In this document: positions 49,337-62,529 of the stretch, one piece after another | How positions within the stretch are numbered: the first letter of the stretch is position 1 | Layout of the letters: every line of letters starts with the position of its first letter | Source: Pneumocystis sp. 'macacae' | Taxonomy: Eukaryota > Ascomycota > Pneumocystomycetes > Pneumocystales > Pneumocystaceae | Direction of reading: 5' to 3' | Length of the DNA stretch: 64,000 bases | Assembly: GCA_018127085.1 (NCBI GenBank) | Contig: CM030735.1 | Span: 186,001 to 250,000 of the forward strand | The notes under the pieces: model-generated | What the model was told of the DNA's origin: nothing | The model's database searches: none | What the model saw: the letters and a program-made list of their open reading frames with translations, nothing else | Translations under genes and position numbers: made by a program

Positions 49337-50610
49337 ATGAGCTCTAAAACTGAAAGCAATTCATCACCTCTTATGTAAGTTTTCTTTTAATCGAAAAATT
49401 ATTAAAATATATTATATATAGATGGGATAGTTCTGATCCTTTACGACGACCACCTCCTTTACCAATGCCTGAAGAATTGGCGCTAAATCATATTGATTTT
49501 CCTGGAAAATTATCTAGAACACAGTCTACTTCATCTCATTTATATCGTCAAATAAATGTGAAACAACCTCAATTGTCTCGAATAGGCATTGATGAAAAAA
49601 CAATAGATATAATCAGCAATATTTCAGAAGCAACTAAAGTAATTATAGAAGATCTTCACTTTCTTATTGATAGAAGTAAAGATAATGCTTCTGCATTAAT
49701 TGACTTAAAAAAAAATGTTATCAATGCAACAACATACGATCAAAAGATTATCAATGAAATACAGAATATAATTACGTCCCAATTGAAGATGGTTAATGAA
49801 AAGGACGAACATCATTTGCTTCAAGAAAAATTGGACAAAGTTATTCAAATCTTAAATACAAATATTTGTGGTATACAAATACAAATATTAAACAATATAG
49901 ATAAAAGACTTGAAGCAATTGAGATATCTCAAGATAAAATTCTTTCTCAAAAAGTAGAGGCAGACAATTTGGTCTCCTCTTATGAAATATCAAAACAAGC
50001 AAATCTTATAGAAATAGAAGATATTTGTCGTCGAAAAATTGAAGCGTCAACAGAATTAGCACGGCTTGATGCGCATGTTGTTCATAAAAAGAGCGTATTA
50101 AATCAATTAGAAGAGCGTATGAAAATGCTAGAAAATCGTTTAATGGAAGTCCAATTAAAACTCAATAAACAAAGGGATGAAAATAAAAAACTAAATAAAT
50201 CAACTGTAATTGCTTGTTTTTCAACTAATGTATACTAATGTTTATAGACAAAGAAGGTTCCTCATTCTAAAACGTCTACTATTCCTCAAAATAATCGTCA
50301 TTTTTCTCTTTCAGATATTCACAACCGAAATTCATCAGTTGTTGTACTTGCACCTTCCACAAGTATAGACAAGTCATCTTGCAACACTGATAGTATTATG
50401 ATTCATGAAAAAGAAAAACGAAAGATATCATGGAGTAGAAAAGTTGCAAATGTAATGGGGCTCCCATTTCAACATAATAATAAAGAGAATTCAGCTATAT
50501 ATTTGCAAAGCAATGAAAAGCCAACTGTTCAGGAGAAACGAAAAATTTATCCTATTAATTTTGGAATTAAAAGTACAAAAGCTTTTAGGAGTTTTAGTAC
50601 AAGAGTATAA
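49337..50610 (+). CDS. Unrecognised coiled-coil protein with Pro-rich head
   Basis: Start at 49337 gives MSSKTESNSSPL, spliced through a short intron to IWDSSDPLRRPPPLPMPEEL. A long predicted coiled coil follows (residues ~120-260: QEKLDKVIQILN, EAIEISQDKILSQKVEADN, LNQLEERMKMLENRLMEVQL), then a basic C-terminal tail (KISWSRKVANVMGLPF, INFGIKSTKAFRSFSTRV). The last intron has a textbook branch point, TACTAAT, before TTTATAG. About 365 residues. The arrangement suggests a cytoskeletal or cortical adaptor, but I do not recognise the family. It shares a promoter interval with RPL27. Confidence 0.75.
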
Positions 50611-50845
50611 TAAATTAATATTTGATGAGGTATATGGATCAATTTTACAAGAACAATGAGTAGATATAACCTATTAAGCTTTAGATTACAAGTCTTATAA
50701 TCGAGTATAAAAAACTATCAATTTAATGTATCTTTAATTGCTTTTTTATTATATAATAAGGTTTCTGTTACAGTTAGCAAATAGAATAGATAGCTTTATA
50801 TTAAAATATATATTGTAATCCAAAAGTATGTAAATGATATTATTC

Positions 50846-53574
50846 TTATGATGCTATATCCTTAGATATTTCCAAAGGCTTGTTTTTAGTTAATTCAACA
50901 TTCTGTATTTCATTATCTAATTTTGCATTACCAGATATTTCTATTTGGTTTGCACTATTACTATTATTAATCTTTTTATTCAACATATCCATAAAATCAG
51001 ATGGTATTACTGGTACAAAATACTTTTGTTTTTTCTTATTTATTTCAATAATCTTAGAGCCATAATTAACTAAAAAATCTATATTAGTAGGAAGAGTAAA
51101 TGGAAGCATTAATGCAGCATTCATAAGAAGATTTGAGTTTCTGAGTCCTTTTTTGCTTAAAAACGAGTTAGGAACATCCGATGTATTTATAAGTTTATCT
51201 TTAGATCTTTTTAAAAGTTCTTTTTGGGCATTCATATTCTTTGTTACTTGTTGAGAAAGATATCGTACAATTTCCTTTCCTATTTTATTTTCATCTACTT
51301 CTAATCGATAGTTTTTGGCCACGTATAATAACTGGGCTGATGTTAACAAATTCAAAGTTCCTATGGTTGTTTCAATATTTTGAATACTATTTAATGAAGT
51401 GATGCATTGAAGCCATTGAAGTAATTGTACTAGAGGGGCTATATGATTCTTTAGACATTCATAGATACTAAAAGATTTATATTCCAATCTTGAAGATTTC
51501 GTATTAATTCCATTTTCAAATTGATAACTATTTACTCTAGCCCAATCTTCAATTACTGAAATATTAAAACGGATATCCATCGCTTTGGTCCGAGAAAGAC
51601 ATGTTTTTTTCATAATAACACGATTAAAAAGTTCCATGCTTAACCAATAAAATATTTGACTAATAGCCTGATTAAAAATAATAGGATGAACACTATATAC
51701 ATCAAGAATAAAAAATATAGATGAAAGAAGAATAGTGATTAACAAAGGCGATGGTGTGGCATGCTTTTCGTGTAAAAAATAAGAATTTGTTGTATTTTTT
51801 TTCTTTTGCCGGCGAAAAATACGCCATTCGTTTTCAAATATTACATTCTCATGTGCAGAAATAGTTTCATAATCAATGATAGAGTCATCTAAATGTTTTT
51901 CAATACGTGATTTACTCTCCTGTATAAAAGACAAATAAATTTCATGAATAAGTTCTGTTAATTGTAACTGAAAATCGATTGTTGCTACCAAAAGGCCTGG
52001 ATCTTTTTTAATATAATATAGAAGAAGCATACAATTTGAAATCCAAAATGCTAAAATTGCCATATCATCTGGCTTATGTTCCATAAGTCCTCGAACACGT
52101 TCCAAAGTGCCACATAACAATTTTTTAAGCATGTCATTTGTCCCATAATAATGAGCAAATCGTATTGAGAGAAAAATTACATCTGCTGGAAAAACTTTCT
52201 GATCTACTGATCGTAATGGTTCAAAATCTGTAATTACCATATCCAAAATACACGGAATATGGTCTTCCGAAAAAACATACATTTGCTCAGGCAAACACTT
52301 ATTCCATACAAAATCATCATCTATTAACTCTTCTTTTTTTATTCCTAGACCTTCTTCTAAATCCCCTTCTAAGCCAAAATTCGCAAGATCCATCTCTATT
52401 CCAAGAGATGACTCCATGTCCATCCTCCGCCGCAATTCACATTCCTCCATATGTGCTTCAAACTGTTCTGTGCTTCCCTCATTGTACCAATCATGACTCG
52501 CTGCATCAGACGTACTATGAATTGCTGATGGTTCTACTGCTGATACGTTTGTATTATCAAGAGATGCTCCATGTGCCAATAACAACTTCACAATATTACC
52601 ATGATGATTGTTCATTGCCCACATCAAAGGTGACCATTTTACTAAAACAAATTAGCCAATAATAAAGAACTCAAATACTCAGAAAGCGGTGTATAAAACA
52701 CAAATTATGTTTATCTAATGCATCTAGCATTTATAGTGCTATACAATGCATATAGCACGCATAATATATGAACTGCATATAGCGTACATACAACGTATAA
52801 TATGATGTATAAAACACATACAGTGCATATGTGCTATATATATCTATGTCTGTATACTTTATGCATATACAGTGCACAAACAGTGTATATAGTGTATATA
52901 TAATACAAATAATGTACATAAATAGTACATACAATACATATACACTTCATATATACAGTATTATATACCGCATATACCATACATAAGTAGATACACTGCA
53001 CATACTGCATATATATGCACTTGTATGCATATTCCATTTGAAATTTCTTTGTCTACCCTCTGCTGTACCGCCTTCAAGAGCTATCCTTACCTTTGTCCTG
53101 CACGTGAATATTTGCACCTGCTTCCAGCAGCGCCTCCACTACATTTTGATGTCCATAGCATGCTGCAAAAATAATTGCTGTTCCTCCTGTCTCATCACAC
53201 CCATCTAAATCGATGTATTCACGCGCCTTCCCACGTAACATAGACTCTATACGTTCTATATCTCCATGACTTGCTGCACGGATAAATGCACTCTGCAAAA
53301 TCCCACGTTTTTCCTCCTCTGTAAGAAATTCCTCCGTTAATACTGAGACATCTTGGTTCTCAGAGCTCTGTGCTGGTGTCTGCAGCATTGTGGTGCATTC
53401 TGGTTCTTTTTTGCCTGTCCATGGATCAACCCATGGCCATCCACGGTTGTCTGCTGGCTGGTATTCGAGAGAATGGATGCTATTTGCATCAGCATTGAAG
53501 TCCTCTAGAGGTACAGCTCCATGTGTGCTGCTGCAGACGCTGTGCTGTATATCCTCTGAGTGCTGGTCATCCAT
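50846..53574 (-). CDS. Ankyrin-repeat plus DIL-domain protein (Dil1-like)
   Basis: Begins MDDQHSEDIQHSV at 53574 (first ATG in frame). An acidic head with WPWVDPWTGKKEPEC is followed by ankyrin repeats: SAFIRAASHGDIERIESML, GGTAIIFAACYGHQNVVEAL, and after a 449-nt intron VKWSPLMWAMNNHHGNIVKL. From about 52230 a dilute (DIL) domain follows: LAFWISNCMLLLYYIKKDPG, SQIFYWLSMELFNRVIMKK, ISVIEDWARVNSYQFENG, LVQLLQWLQCITSLNS, TSAQLLYVAKNYRLEVDENK. DIL domains form the cargo-binding tail of class V myosins; the ankyrin-DIL fusion is a known fungal architecture with an actin-related role in fission yeast (family knowledge). The stop is at 50846-50848. Confidence 0.85.
52690..53040. repeat. Alternating TA/TG/CA tract in the ankyrin-DIL intron
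   Basis: Imperfect pyrimidine-purine alternation (CACATACAGTGCATATGTGC, CAGTGTATATAGTGTATATA) fills most of the 449-nt intron 52642-53090, which interrupts the ankyrin region in phase 1. It opens long but meaningless Tyr/Ile/Cys-rich frames on both strands. Confidence 0.7.
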
Positions 53575-53639
53575 TGCACTGCGTATCGCTGTTTGAAAGC
53601 GGTTGACTTCGAATGCTGGAGGGGTACCCGTGTGCACGT

Positions 53640-54480
53640 GTGCGATTTACAGTGCACATATGTATACATTACTATATATACTATATACACTATATGCATG
53701 TATATACTCTGTATGCATAATGTACACGCCGTATCTGCATTTTATGCGTTATAAATGCCCATTGTATGCCCAGTGCATGCGCAGCATGTACGTAGTTGCT
53801 ACCAAGAACTCTGCTTCACTGTATATACCATGATGTACTACATATATATAATGTATAATGCATATGATATATAGTGCATACAAGGCATATACTGCATATG
53901 CAGCACATATACTATGCATACAACGTATATACATGCATACTGTACGCATATATGACTCATATGCCTACATAAGTGTATATACTTACACTATATATACTCA
54001 GTGCATACACTGTATATATATATCTGCAACCGGTACACGTGTGTTACACACACGGTATACAACATTATATGCAGTATATGTGTCTATTTGCCCTACTCTA
54101 TCCACTACCAATCCGTATTTACCTCACTCTCTTACACTGTATGCAAACTCTTATTTTGCTTGAAGCTATACACAATGGAACATATAGCAAGCTAAATGTA
54201 TTTGAACGTATGCACATTCTGCAGAGATTGTACGATACATAAGCGCATATAACTGTATATATAGTAGATATTGCATATACGGTGCTTGCTGTACATATAC
54301 TGTGTACATAGCACACCCTGTGTATGCAGCATGTGCATTGTACATGCATTCTATACATATTACGGTCTATATATACAGCGTATATTCACTTATATATGCG
54401 GTATATATGCGGTGTATATGTTGCGAATAAGTGAATATATAGTGAATGTACAATGAATGTTGAGAAAATGCATAATAAAT
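53640..54480. repeat. Alternating TA/TG/CA tract in the ankyrin-DIL/ACO1 divergent promoter
   Basis: Same sequence style as the tracts at 23.1, 44.0 and 52.7 kb (ATGCATGTATATACTCTG, TATACATGCATACTGTACGC, GTGTATGCAGCATGTGCA). A non-alternating, pyrimidine-richer block lies at about 54070-54175. The region separates two divergently transcribed genes and must contain both promoters. No protein supported. Confidence 0.7.
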
Positions 54481-54610
54481 ATGCTTTAAATGCACAGTAT
54501 TATATGCTTCAATGCTCAATCTGTATTTGAACGGTGACAACTTTTTATCGCTGCATATTCTACATCCAGCGTCCTTCGCTGCTGAGCTTTCGCTCACTGT
54601 CTGCGAAAAA

Positions 54611-57255
54611 TGAGCAGAGCAGTTCTTCAAGGCAGACGATGGGCGACAGCATCAGCGCTGCTGGAGAAGGTACAGATCAGTAATTGGGAGCCGGTAAGTG
54701 GGGCTATGAATACACATATGCAAACCATTTTCAGGAGCGGTTTATCCGTTATTCTCGGATAGAGCAAAACATTGAGATTGTAAGAAAAAGACTAAGGCGA
54801 CCGCTGACGTATGCGGAAAAAGTGGTATATGGGCATTTGGACGATCCCTATGAACAGGCGATTGAACGTGGCAAGACATATTTACGGTTGCGGCCAGACC
54901 GTGTAGCATGCCAAGATGCAACGGCACAAATGACGATTCTGCAGTTTATGAGCTCTGGAATCCCAGATGTGGCAGTTCCAACGACAGTGCACTGTGACCA
55001 CTTGATTGAGGCGCAAATTGACGGGGTGAAAGACCTTATGCGCGCACGGGACATTAATAAGGAGGTATAAAGGCATTTTGCTAATATATATACATAAGAA
55101 GGAACAGAAGCTCATGTGTGTATAGGTTTATGAATTTTTGTCGGCAGCATGCGCAAAATACAATATTGGATTTTGGAGGCCGGGATCCGGTATTATTCAT
55201 CAAATTATCTTGGAAAATTATGCATTGTACGAGTCTTTTGTTCCATAATGTTCATATAACTGAATATTGACTACACATATAGCCCTGGAGGACTCATGAT
55301 AGGAACAGATTCGCATACGCCAAATGCAGGAGGACTTGGAATGGCAGCTATTGGAGTCGGGGGTGCAGATGCGGTAGATGTAATGATTGATATCCCATGG
55401 GAGCTCAAATGTCCGAAGGTATATGGGGTTCGGTTGACGGGTAAATTAAATGGATGGACGTCACCAAAAGGTAGTAAATATTGTTTTTAAAAGATCAAAA
55501 GGTTAAATTATGTATTAAGATGTTATTCTTAAAGTAGCTGGAATTTTTACAGTGAAAGGAGGAACCGGTGCAATTATCGAGTATTTTGGGCCAGGTGTAG
55601 AATCGTTATCGTGTACTGGTATGGGCACTATATGTAATATGGGAGCGGAGATTGGAGCAACAACCTCGTTATTTCCATATACTCAAAGGATGGCTCAGTA
55701 TTTAAGTGCAACGAAAAGGCCGTACATAGCAGAATATGCAAAGCGTTATCAGCATATTTTATCGGCAGATGAGGGTAGTGAATATGATAAAATTGTAGAT
55801 ATTAATTTATCGGAACTTGAGCCACATATTAATGGACCTTTTACGCCGGATCTTTCGACGCCAATTTCTAAATTTAAAGAGGCGATTAAAGAAAATAACT
55901 GGCCGAAAGAACTGAAAGTTGGGCTTATTGGATCATGCACGAACTCGAGTTATGAGGATATGAGTCGATCCGCATCAATTGCAAAAAATGCGTATGAACA
56001 TGGGTTAATGGTTAAAAGCAAATTTACAATTACCCCAGGAAGCGAACAGATTCGAGCGACTATTCTTAGAGATGGTCAATTGAAAGTTTTGGAAGATGTT
56101 GGTGGTGTTGTATTAGCTAATGCATGTGGACCTTGTATTGGACAGGTTTTTTAAAATTGAAAAATGATTATAATGTAAGATTAATGTGATTAGTGGGATA
56201 GAAGGGATGTTGAGAAAGGTCAGAAGAACTCTATCATCACTAGTTATAATAGAAATTTTGCTGGACGAAATGATGCGAATACATCTACTCATGCTTTTAT
56301 CTCTTCTCCAGATATTGTAACAGCTATGGTATTTGCAGGGGATTTGTCATTTAATCCAATTACGGATACATTAATGGGTGCTGATGGAAAAGAATTTAAA
56401 TTATCACCTCCCAATGGAGATGAATTGCCTTCCAGGGGATATGATCCGGGGGAAAATACTTATCAAGCACCTCCTGAAGACCGTTCTTCCATTAATGTGA
56501 ATGTTGATCCGTCTAGTGAAAGATTGCAATTATTAAAACCATTTGAAAAATGGGATGGGAAAGATCCTCTTAATATGCCCATTTTAATAAAATGTAAAGG
56601 AAAAACAACAACTGATCATATTAGTATGGCAGGACCATGGCTTAAATATCGTGGTCATCTTGATAATATTTCGAATAATATGTATATCGGTGCTATTAAT
56701 GCTGAAAATGGTGAAGTGAATAAAGTAAAGAATCAATTGTCTGGAAAATATGAAAAAGTTCCTGATGTAGCGCGCGCTTATAAAGCAAAAGGTATAAAAT
56801 GGGTGGTTATTGGAGATTCAAATCTTGGTGAGGGCTCAAGCCGTGAACACGCCGCTTTAGAACCACGACATTTAGGAGGGTGTGCAATTATTGCTAAATC
56901 ATTTGCTCGCATTCATGAAACTAATTTAAAAAAACAAGGGATGCTTCCTTTGACATTCGCTTGTGAATCGGATTATGATAGGATTTCTTCTGATGATAGA
57001 GTAGATATAATTGGTTTGACGGATTTCGCTGAAGGCAAGAATTTAACCCTTCGTGTTCATCCTAAAAATGGACAAGTTTGGGAAGCCGTGTTAAATTCGT
57101 AAGTTTTTATTTGCTTTTAATTCTAATTTATAACTATTCTAAGGACATTTAACAACCAACAAATAGAATGGTTCAAAGCAGGATCTGCTTTGAATTATAT
57201 GGCTTCTCAAAAAAAAAAGATTGGTGATTTTGACAAATTAGTTTTAAAAAACTAA
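54611..57255 (+). CDS. ACO1: Aconitase, mitochondrial
   Basis: Converts citrate to isocitrate in the TCA cycle; needs a 4Fe-4S cluster. Start at 54611 gives a basic presequence [20 protein letters not shown]. Then [53 protein letters not shown], and the cluster cysteines in [17 protein letters not shown] and [11 protein letters not shown]. The C-terminal swivel domain has [20 protein letters not shown] and [20 protein letters not shown]. It ends DFDKLVLKN with stop 57253-57255. At least seven introns; the one after CGPCIGQ restores frame into [20 protein letters not shown]. About 770 residues, the normal size. Confidence 0.97.
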
Positions 57256-57432
57256 TGCTTATGGACTTTTGATGTTTTATATTCATTGTAATATTTGTTC
57301 ATTGTTTTTTTTGAGTATAGCTTTATTACTAGTTTCACAACGCTTTAATTTTTTATGTCTTAATATAAATAAAAGAAATGTTTAATTCTTTTCATTTTAC
57401 TTATTTTTAATCATTTCGTCAAAATATTTTTT

Positions 57433-57749
57433 ATGATATCTATTTTAGAAAAACCTCCAACAAAATCTGAAAGGAGGCACTGCTGGGAGGTTAGAGATAT
57501 TTTTTTTCATTGTTTAGATAAAAATTCTATTGTTGATCCATCGACAGAGACTGAAAAAATCCAATTAACCTGTTCATTAGAGGAAAAAGCTTTCAAGAAT
57601 ACCTGTCCAAAAAGTTGGGTAAGTTGTTAAATATTGCTTGAAGTTCTAATGAAAAATAGGTAGAATATTTTGAAAAAAAAAGAGTTGCAGATATTCAAAA
57701 AAATAGTTTTTACAAAAAACTAAATGAAATGAATAAACAATTAAAATAA
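57433..57749 (+). CDS. COA6: Coa6, cytochrome c oxidase assembly factor (CX9C)
   Basis: Small mitochondrial intermembrane-space protein for copper delivery to Cox2. It starts MISILEKPPTKSERRHCWEV; the twin-Cys motifs are CWEVRDIFFHC (CX9C) and CSLEEKAFKNTC (CX10C), then PKSWVEYFEKKRVADIQ. The CX9C-CX10C pattern with SWVxYF is the Coa6 signature. One intron of about 42 nt (donor GTAAGTT at 57619) splits SW and VEYF. About 91 residues. It lies close behind ACO1 on the same strand. Confidence 0.88.
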
Positions 57750-58468
57750 AAAGAGAATAAGAGTACTCTTTAAAAATTAGTAAAAAGATTGTTTTAAATC
57801 TTTTTTATTTAAAATGGAAATTGTTTGTAGAATATACAATTCAGACTAATAGCATCTTTTATATCTATTTTAGAAAATAACTTGATTTATATAAAATATA
57901 TTAGTTTTTACATACATATTTTGACTTAACTATATTCATTAAAATTATAAAATATCCCTGTATACACAATATGTTTAAACATTAAATTAAAATTTATTGT
58001 TTTAAAATTTACTATTCTTGTTTTCTTATATGTTTCAATCATTCTAAAATAACATATATATATTATTTGAAATTAATATTATTAATTGCTGTTTATTAAA
58101 TGTCTATATTATCTTGTTAACATTTTATATTTACAAATATAGATAAAATCCATGAAATTTTGCCTAATATTTTTAATTAGAAAATATTTTATAAATAATT
58201 TGTCAATACACAAACAACTTTAAACACATTTTTATTTAAATATATGAAAAATTCAAAACTCTACCATATATATCTTATATTTTTTCATTATATAAAAAAC
58301 CTAGAATCCTAATATTGCTTTTTTTTCTATTTTTTTAATTTATCTTTTACGCCGAATTGCATATTTAACAAAACGATAGTAAATCTCTTTAAATAATTAA
58401 AATTTCATATTTTACTTTATTTTGGCTTGAAAATGAGAAATCATCTTTGTTTTGTAAATATTTGAATA
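57750..58468. other. AT-rich intergenic region upstream of GAA1
   Basis: No gene, RNA or repeat family recognised. The last ~100 bases must include the GAA1 promoter. Confidence 0.5.
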
Positions 58469-60526
58469 ATGATTAAATTACATCATTTTTTCTTTTTTCT
58501 ACGGTAAAATAATATATAATTAAGAAAATAAAGCTAATTATCTACAGGTTATTATGTTACATAGTGGGTGTTATATGGATATTTCTTCTTCCGTTTAATT
58601 ATTTTAATCGTGAAGTTTATATTTCTGAGAATGCTATTCTTCCAGGCTCAGTAAATATGTATTTTGGAGGAAGTGATGGCAATGTTCTTGAAGCTTATCG
58701 GGATGAAATTGAGTTTATAAATCAACAAAGTGAAAAAATGTATGGTATATATCCCTCATATATGCGAAATTTTAAGAGTTTTAGAAAATTTGATTCATTA
58801 CACGATATTTTTAGAAGACTTGGTCTAAGAACAGCAACACAAGATTATAAAATTCAATTTAAAGGAAAAAACCATTCAGGCACGAATTTTTATGCTATTT
58901 TTGATACCCCTAAAAGTGATGGTACAGAAGCTCTTGTTTTGAGTGCTGCTTGGAAAAACATGAATGGAGAATGTAGTTATATATAGTTTATATATTTATT
59001 TTTAACTAATAATTTAGTGAACAAAGGCGGCGTATCATTAGTTCTTGCTTTAGCGCGATATTTTAAACGTATTCTAGGATTATTTTTTATAAAAATATCT
59101 TAATTAACAATAGGATGGTCATTATGGTCAAAAGATATTATTTTTCTTATTCCAGAAGAAAAAGAAGTTGGAGTTCAAGTTTGGGTAGATGCATACCATA
59201 CGATTGATTATAAGGAAGGGATTTCGCGTTTAACCATGAAAGGAGGAGAAATACAAGCTGTTGTAGATATCGATTTTACTTCAGAATTTAGAGAATTTGA
59301 CACTATAGAATTATTATATGATGGAATAAATGGACAGTTGTCAAATTTAGACCTTTTAAATACTGTAAATCGTATCATTCAGTCTAAATCCGAAATAAAA
59401 ATAAAAATACAGAATGTTCTTCAGGAAAAAGATTCATATTTTCGAAAATTATTAACTATGGTTAATGGAATGATTAATCAATGCTTTGGAATTTTATCAG
59501 GAACACATAGTTGTTTTATACCATATAAAATTGATGCAATCACTTTGAAAGTGCATTCTAAAAAAAATGGTGAATATGATGATATAATGTTAGGCAAAAT
59601 TGTTGAATCATTGTTTCGTAGTTTGAATAATTTACTTGAACATTTTCACCAATCTTTTTTCTTTTATTTGATGTTATCAGAAAAAAGATTTGTTTCTATT
59701 GCAACATATTTACCATCTGCGATACTTATTGCTAGTAGTTTTACTATTGGTGCTTTCAGTATATGGGTTTGTACATTTTCAGATTTTTATAAAAATTCGT
59801 CTTTAAATAAGGAAAAATTATCCAATTCTAAAGAAAAAGAAAATAAATTGAAATATACAAATATAGATTTGGAATTGTGTTTTAAAAAACAATTTATACT
59901 TTCGATTTCTACAATTATTGTTGTTCATATTATTGCATATTTTTTTTTGAAGATTCTATATAATTCTGTTAATTATAAAGGATTATTTAAAGAAAAAAAG
60001 GTAGTTATATTACTTTGAAAATATTTTGTTTATATAATTGTAGAAATATTTGATGTTTTTGTTATTTTTACAAATATTTCAGCATATGATTTCAATTTTT
60101 ATACAAAAAATTCTTAAAAAAATTATTAAAAATCAAAATATGTCATTTTTTGATAACTATAAACTCAGTAAAGCTTTCTCTCAAATAATTTTAGGTGTAG
60201 AATTATCTACATTAGCTATAGTTAATTTTTCTTTATCGTTATTTATTGGCATTATAACGTTTTTTTTATCTTTTATTCGACCTGCAAAAACCAGGATTCA
60301 ACAAGTGCTTATTTCCATTGCTCTGGAATTTATTAATCCTCTTAATTGGATTTTTTTATTTTCTTATTATAAAAATAAAGAAATTATGGACCTTATGCAT
60401 TTATTTGCTTTTGGTTGGAAGATATGGTATCTTTGGACACCCACTATTTTCTGGTTATTATGGTGGCCAATATGGATAATGGCTAAAATAATTTTGTTTA
60501 TGCCTATTAACGATCATAATGAATAA
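58469..60526 (+). CDS. GAA1: GPI transamidase subunit Gaa1
   Basis: ER-membrane subunit of the GPI transamidase that attaches GPI anchors to proteins. I place the start at 58469: exon 1 MIKLHHFFFFL splices through a 44-nt intron to LLCYIVGVIWIFLLPFNYF, the first membrane segment. Then come YISENAILPGSVNMYFGGSD, FDSLHDIFRRLGLRT, EALVLSAAW, KDIIFLIPEEKEVGVQVWVD, YDGINGQLSNLDLLNTVNRI, GILSGTHSCFIPYKIDAITL and several C-terminal membrane segments (YLPSAILIASSFTIGAFSIW, WKIWYLWTPTIFWLLWWPIW). It ends MPINDHNE. About 600 residues, as expected. The luminal M28-peptidase-like domain is recognisable. Confidence 0.92.
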
Positions 60527-61301
60527 ATTTTGATAATTTAACTGTATATATTCTTTTAAAGGATTCGTAAAGTAAAAATTTTATTAAGTAGTGTTATTGT
60601 TTGTATTATTTATTACAATTTAAATCATTTTAGTTTAGAAATATTTGAAAATATTATTAATCATATGGAGCAATATTTGCATTTTTAATTAAAAATATGA
60701 AATATATCAATTGTCTATAAAAATAAATTATTAGAAAATTATTTTTGCAACATAAATTATAGATACTTAATTGATTTCTGAAAAAAGTAACATGTACATA
60801 ATTGTTTAACAAGATAAATGAATAATCTATAAATACATATTTAAAACATTTATTTTTATATTTTAATTTTTTATTTTAAATTTTATTAAACTGATATATT
60901 TCATATTTTTTCTTGAATATCTACTAATATAATATTTTACATTAATAGTAAGCATAATTTTAAAAATTAATATACTAAATATATTTATTTTAATAAAGAA
61001 ATTATTTTAAAAATATAAAAATAAAATAAAAGAATAAAAAAATTAATTATTCAAAAATAATTATTATTTAAAAAGTATTATCTTTTTTATATAATTCTTT
61101 ATTGCCTATGTCCAATCTATACAAATAAATTTTAGAAAATACTAAAATATAATTAATAAATGTAAAATCATTTAAAAACAAGATATATTAATATTCAAAA
61201 AGAATATATATATTTAAATGAAGTAATGAAAGTAACTATAAACAAATTAAAATATAAATTTCCATAGAAAAAAAACAATAAAATTCTTTCATGATATCAA
61301 A
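60527..61301. other. AT-rich intergenic region between GAA1 and the zf-HIT gene
   Basis: Convergent 3' flanks. A short GAA1-frame-like stretch (about 60562-60690, reading RKVKILLSSVIVCIIYYNL...) follows a possible acceptor TTTTAAAG, so a further C-terminal GAA1 exon cannot be excluded. The rest is featureless A/T sequence. Confidence 0.45.
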
Positions 61302-61860
61302 CTAGTTTTCTTTTTCAGAAAGATTCAAGATTCGCTCTATAAAAGATAAAAATAAATCATTAGATTCTTGATTTCGCAATATAGAAATTTTATCCAAAAG
61401 GAATTTTGGTACAAAAAAAGGCATATCATTGTTCAATGGAATCTTTTCATATATTTCCAGAAGAATATTTCTTAAAGGTTTAAACTGAGTAATCATTTTT
61501 TTCAATATTTTATCTGTTTCTTCATACTTATTAAATATTTTTAATATTCTAGGTTTTTTTACTAATTTTCTCAAGTACTGTTTGACAAAGAGGTTCATCA
61601 CACGTTATATTTTGAATAGTTTCATCTGTTTTTTTATCCGATTCTTCACTTTTATGGGGATAACATCCAATAGTTTCTTCAATACTTTCTGAATAAAGAT
61701 TTATTTCTTTATGTCTTCGATAACAAGTAACAGAACAACTATTAAAATTTATTAGCAAATATTGTATATATATAAAAGTTCTACTAAGGTGTTAAACATA
61801 TCGGGCATTTGTATCTTCCCTGATCTACAGAACATAAACGGCATAACAGATGATGCTCCA
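61302..61860 (-). CDS. zf-HIT protein, probably Hit1/ZNHIT3-like
   Basis: The HIT zinc finger (box C/D snoRNP assembly factor when of Hit1 type) is assembled across an intron of about 45 nt: CRLCSVDQGRYKCPICLTP then YCSVTCYRRHKE, giving the C-x2-C ... C-x2-C ... C-x3-C-x3-H pattern. An acidic linker follows, then a 52-nt intron joins DEPLCQT to YEETDKILKKMITQFKPLR, a helical C-terminal domain ending NLSEKEN. No in-frame ATG precedes the zinc finger (a TAA sits just upstream), so a tiny upstream exon is probable and the right boundary is approximate. Partner context: other ribosome-production genes nearby. Confidence 0.75.
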
Positions 61861-62529
61861 GTTTTTATTATAATCGATCGATTAATCATTTAAAAATCTT
61901 ATTTAAAAACTCAAAAAAACAGTATTCTAAATATTTAAAATTGAATTTGTAAAATAAAAAATATTATGAATTAAAAGCGTGAAATAGCTTAAAAAGAATA
62001 AAGTTTTTTTTTTATTTCTTACAATAATTCTAAAAGTAACAGAAAATAAAATAGTTTTTATATTAAAATATTTGAAAACTTATTTAAAATTATACTAGCT
62101 TTATCAATTTTAACACAAATTTATATTATGTTATTTATATCTAACATATTTAATTGTTAAGTTTTAAAATAATTTACTAAGATTTATTATAACTTGAAAT
62201 ATTTTTTTATAAACAATATTATTAAACTACATATAAATTATCCCTAAAATGCAATTTCAGTATCTATTGAAAACTCTTATTAAATATATATTGACTTGTT
62301 TACCCTATATCAAAAAAGTTTTACATAGAAATAGCTGATTTTAAACGCTATGATTATGAGTTTTTATGATAAATGGAACTAATCTAAAAAATACATGGTA
62401 AATTAGATAAAGTATTTAAGTATTAAAATATTGATTTATAGTATTTTCATAATTCATTTTTAAGAAATTTTATCATCTGAAATTCCATAATAATTAATAT
62501 AAACCTAAAAATAAAGATAATTTTTATCA
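61861..62529. other. AT-rich intergenic region
   Basis: Between the zf-HIT gene and the 3' end of RNA14. No supported gene; a missing first exon of the zf-HIT gene may lie here. Confidence 0.5.

Noticed and set aside
52731..54456. Several small Tyr/Ile/Cys/Met-rich open frames on both strands
   Set aside because: They are translations of alternating TA/TG/CA repeat and have no protein-like features.
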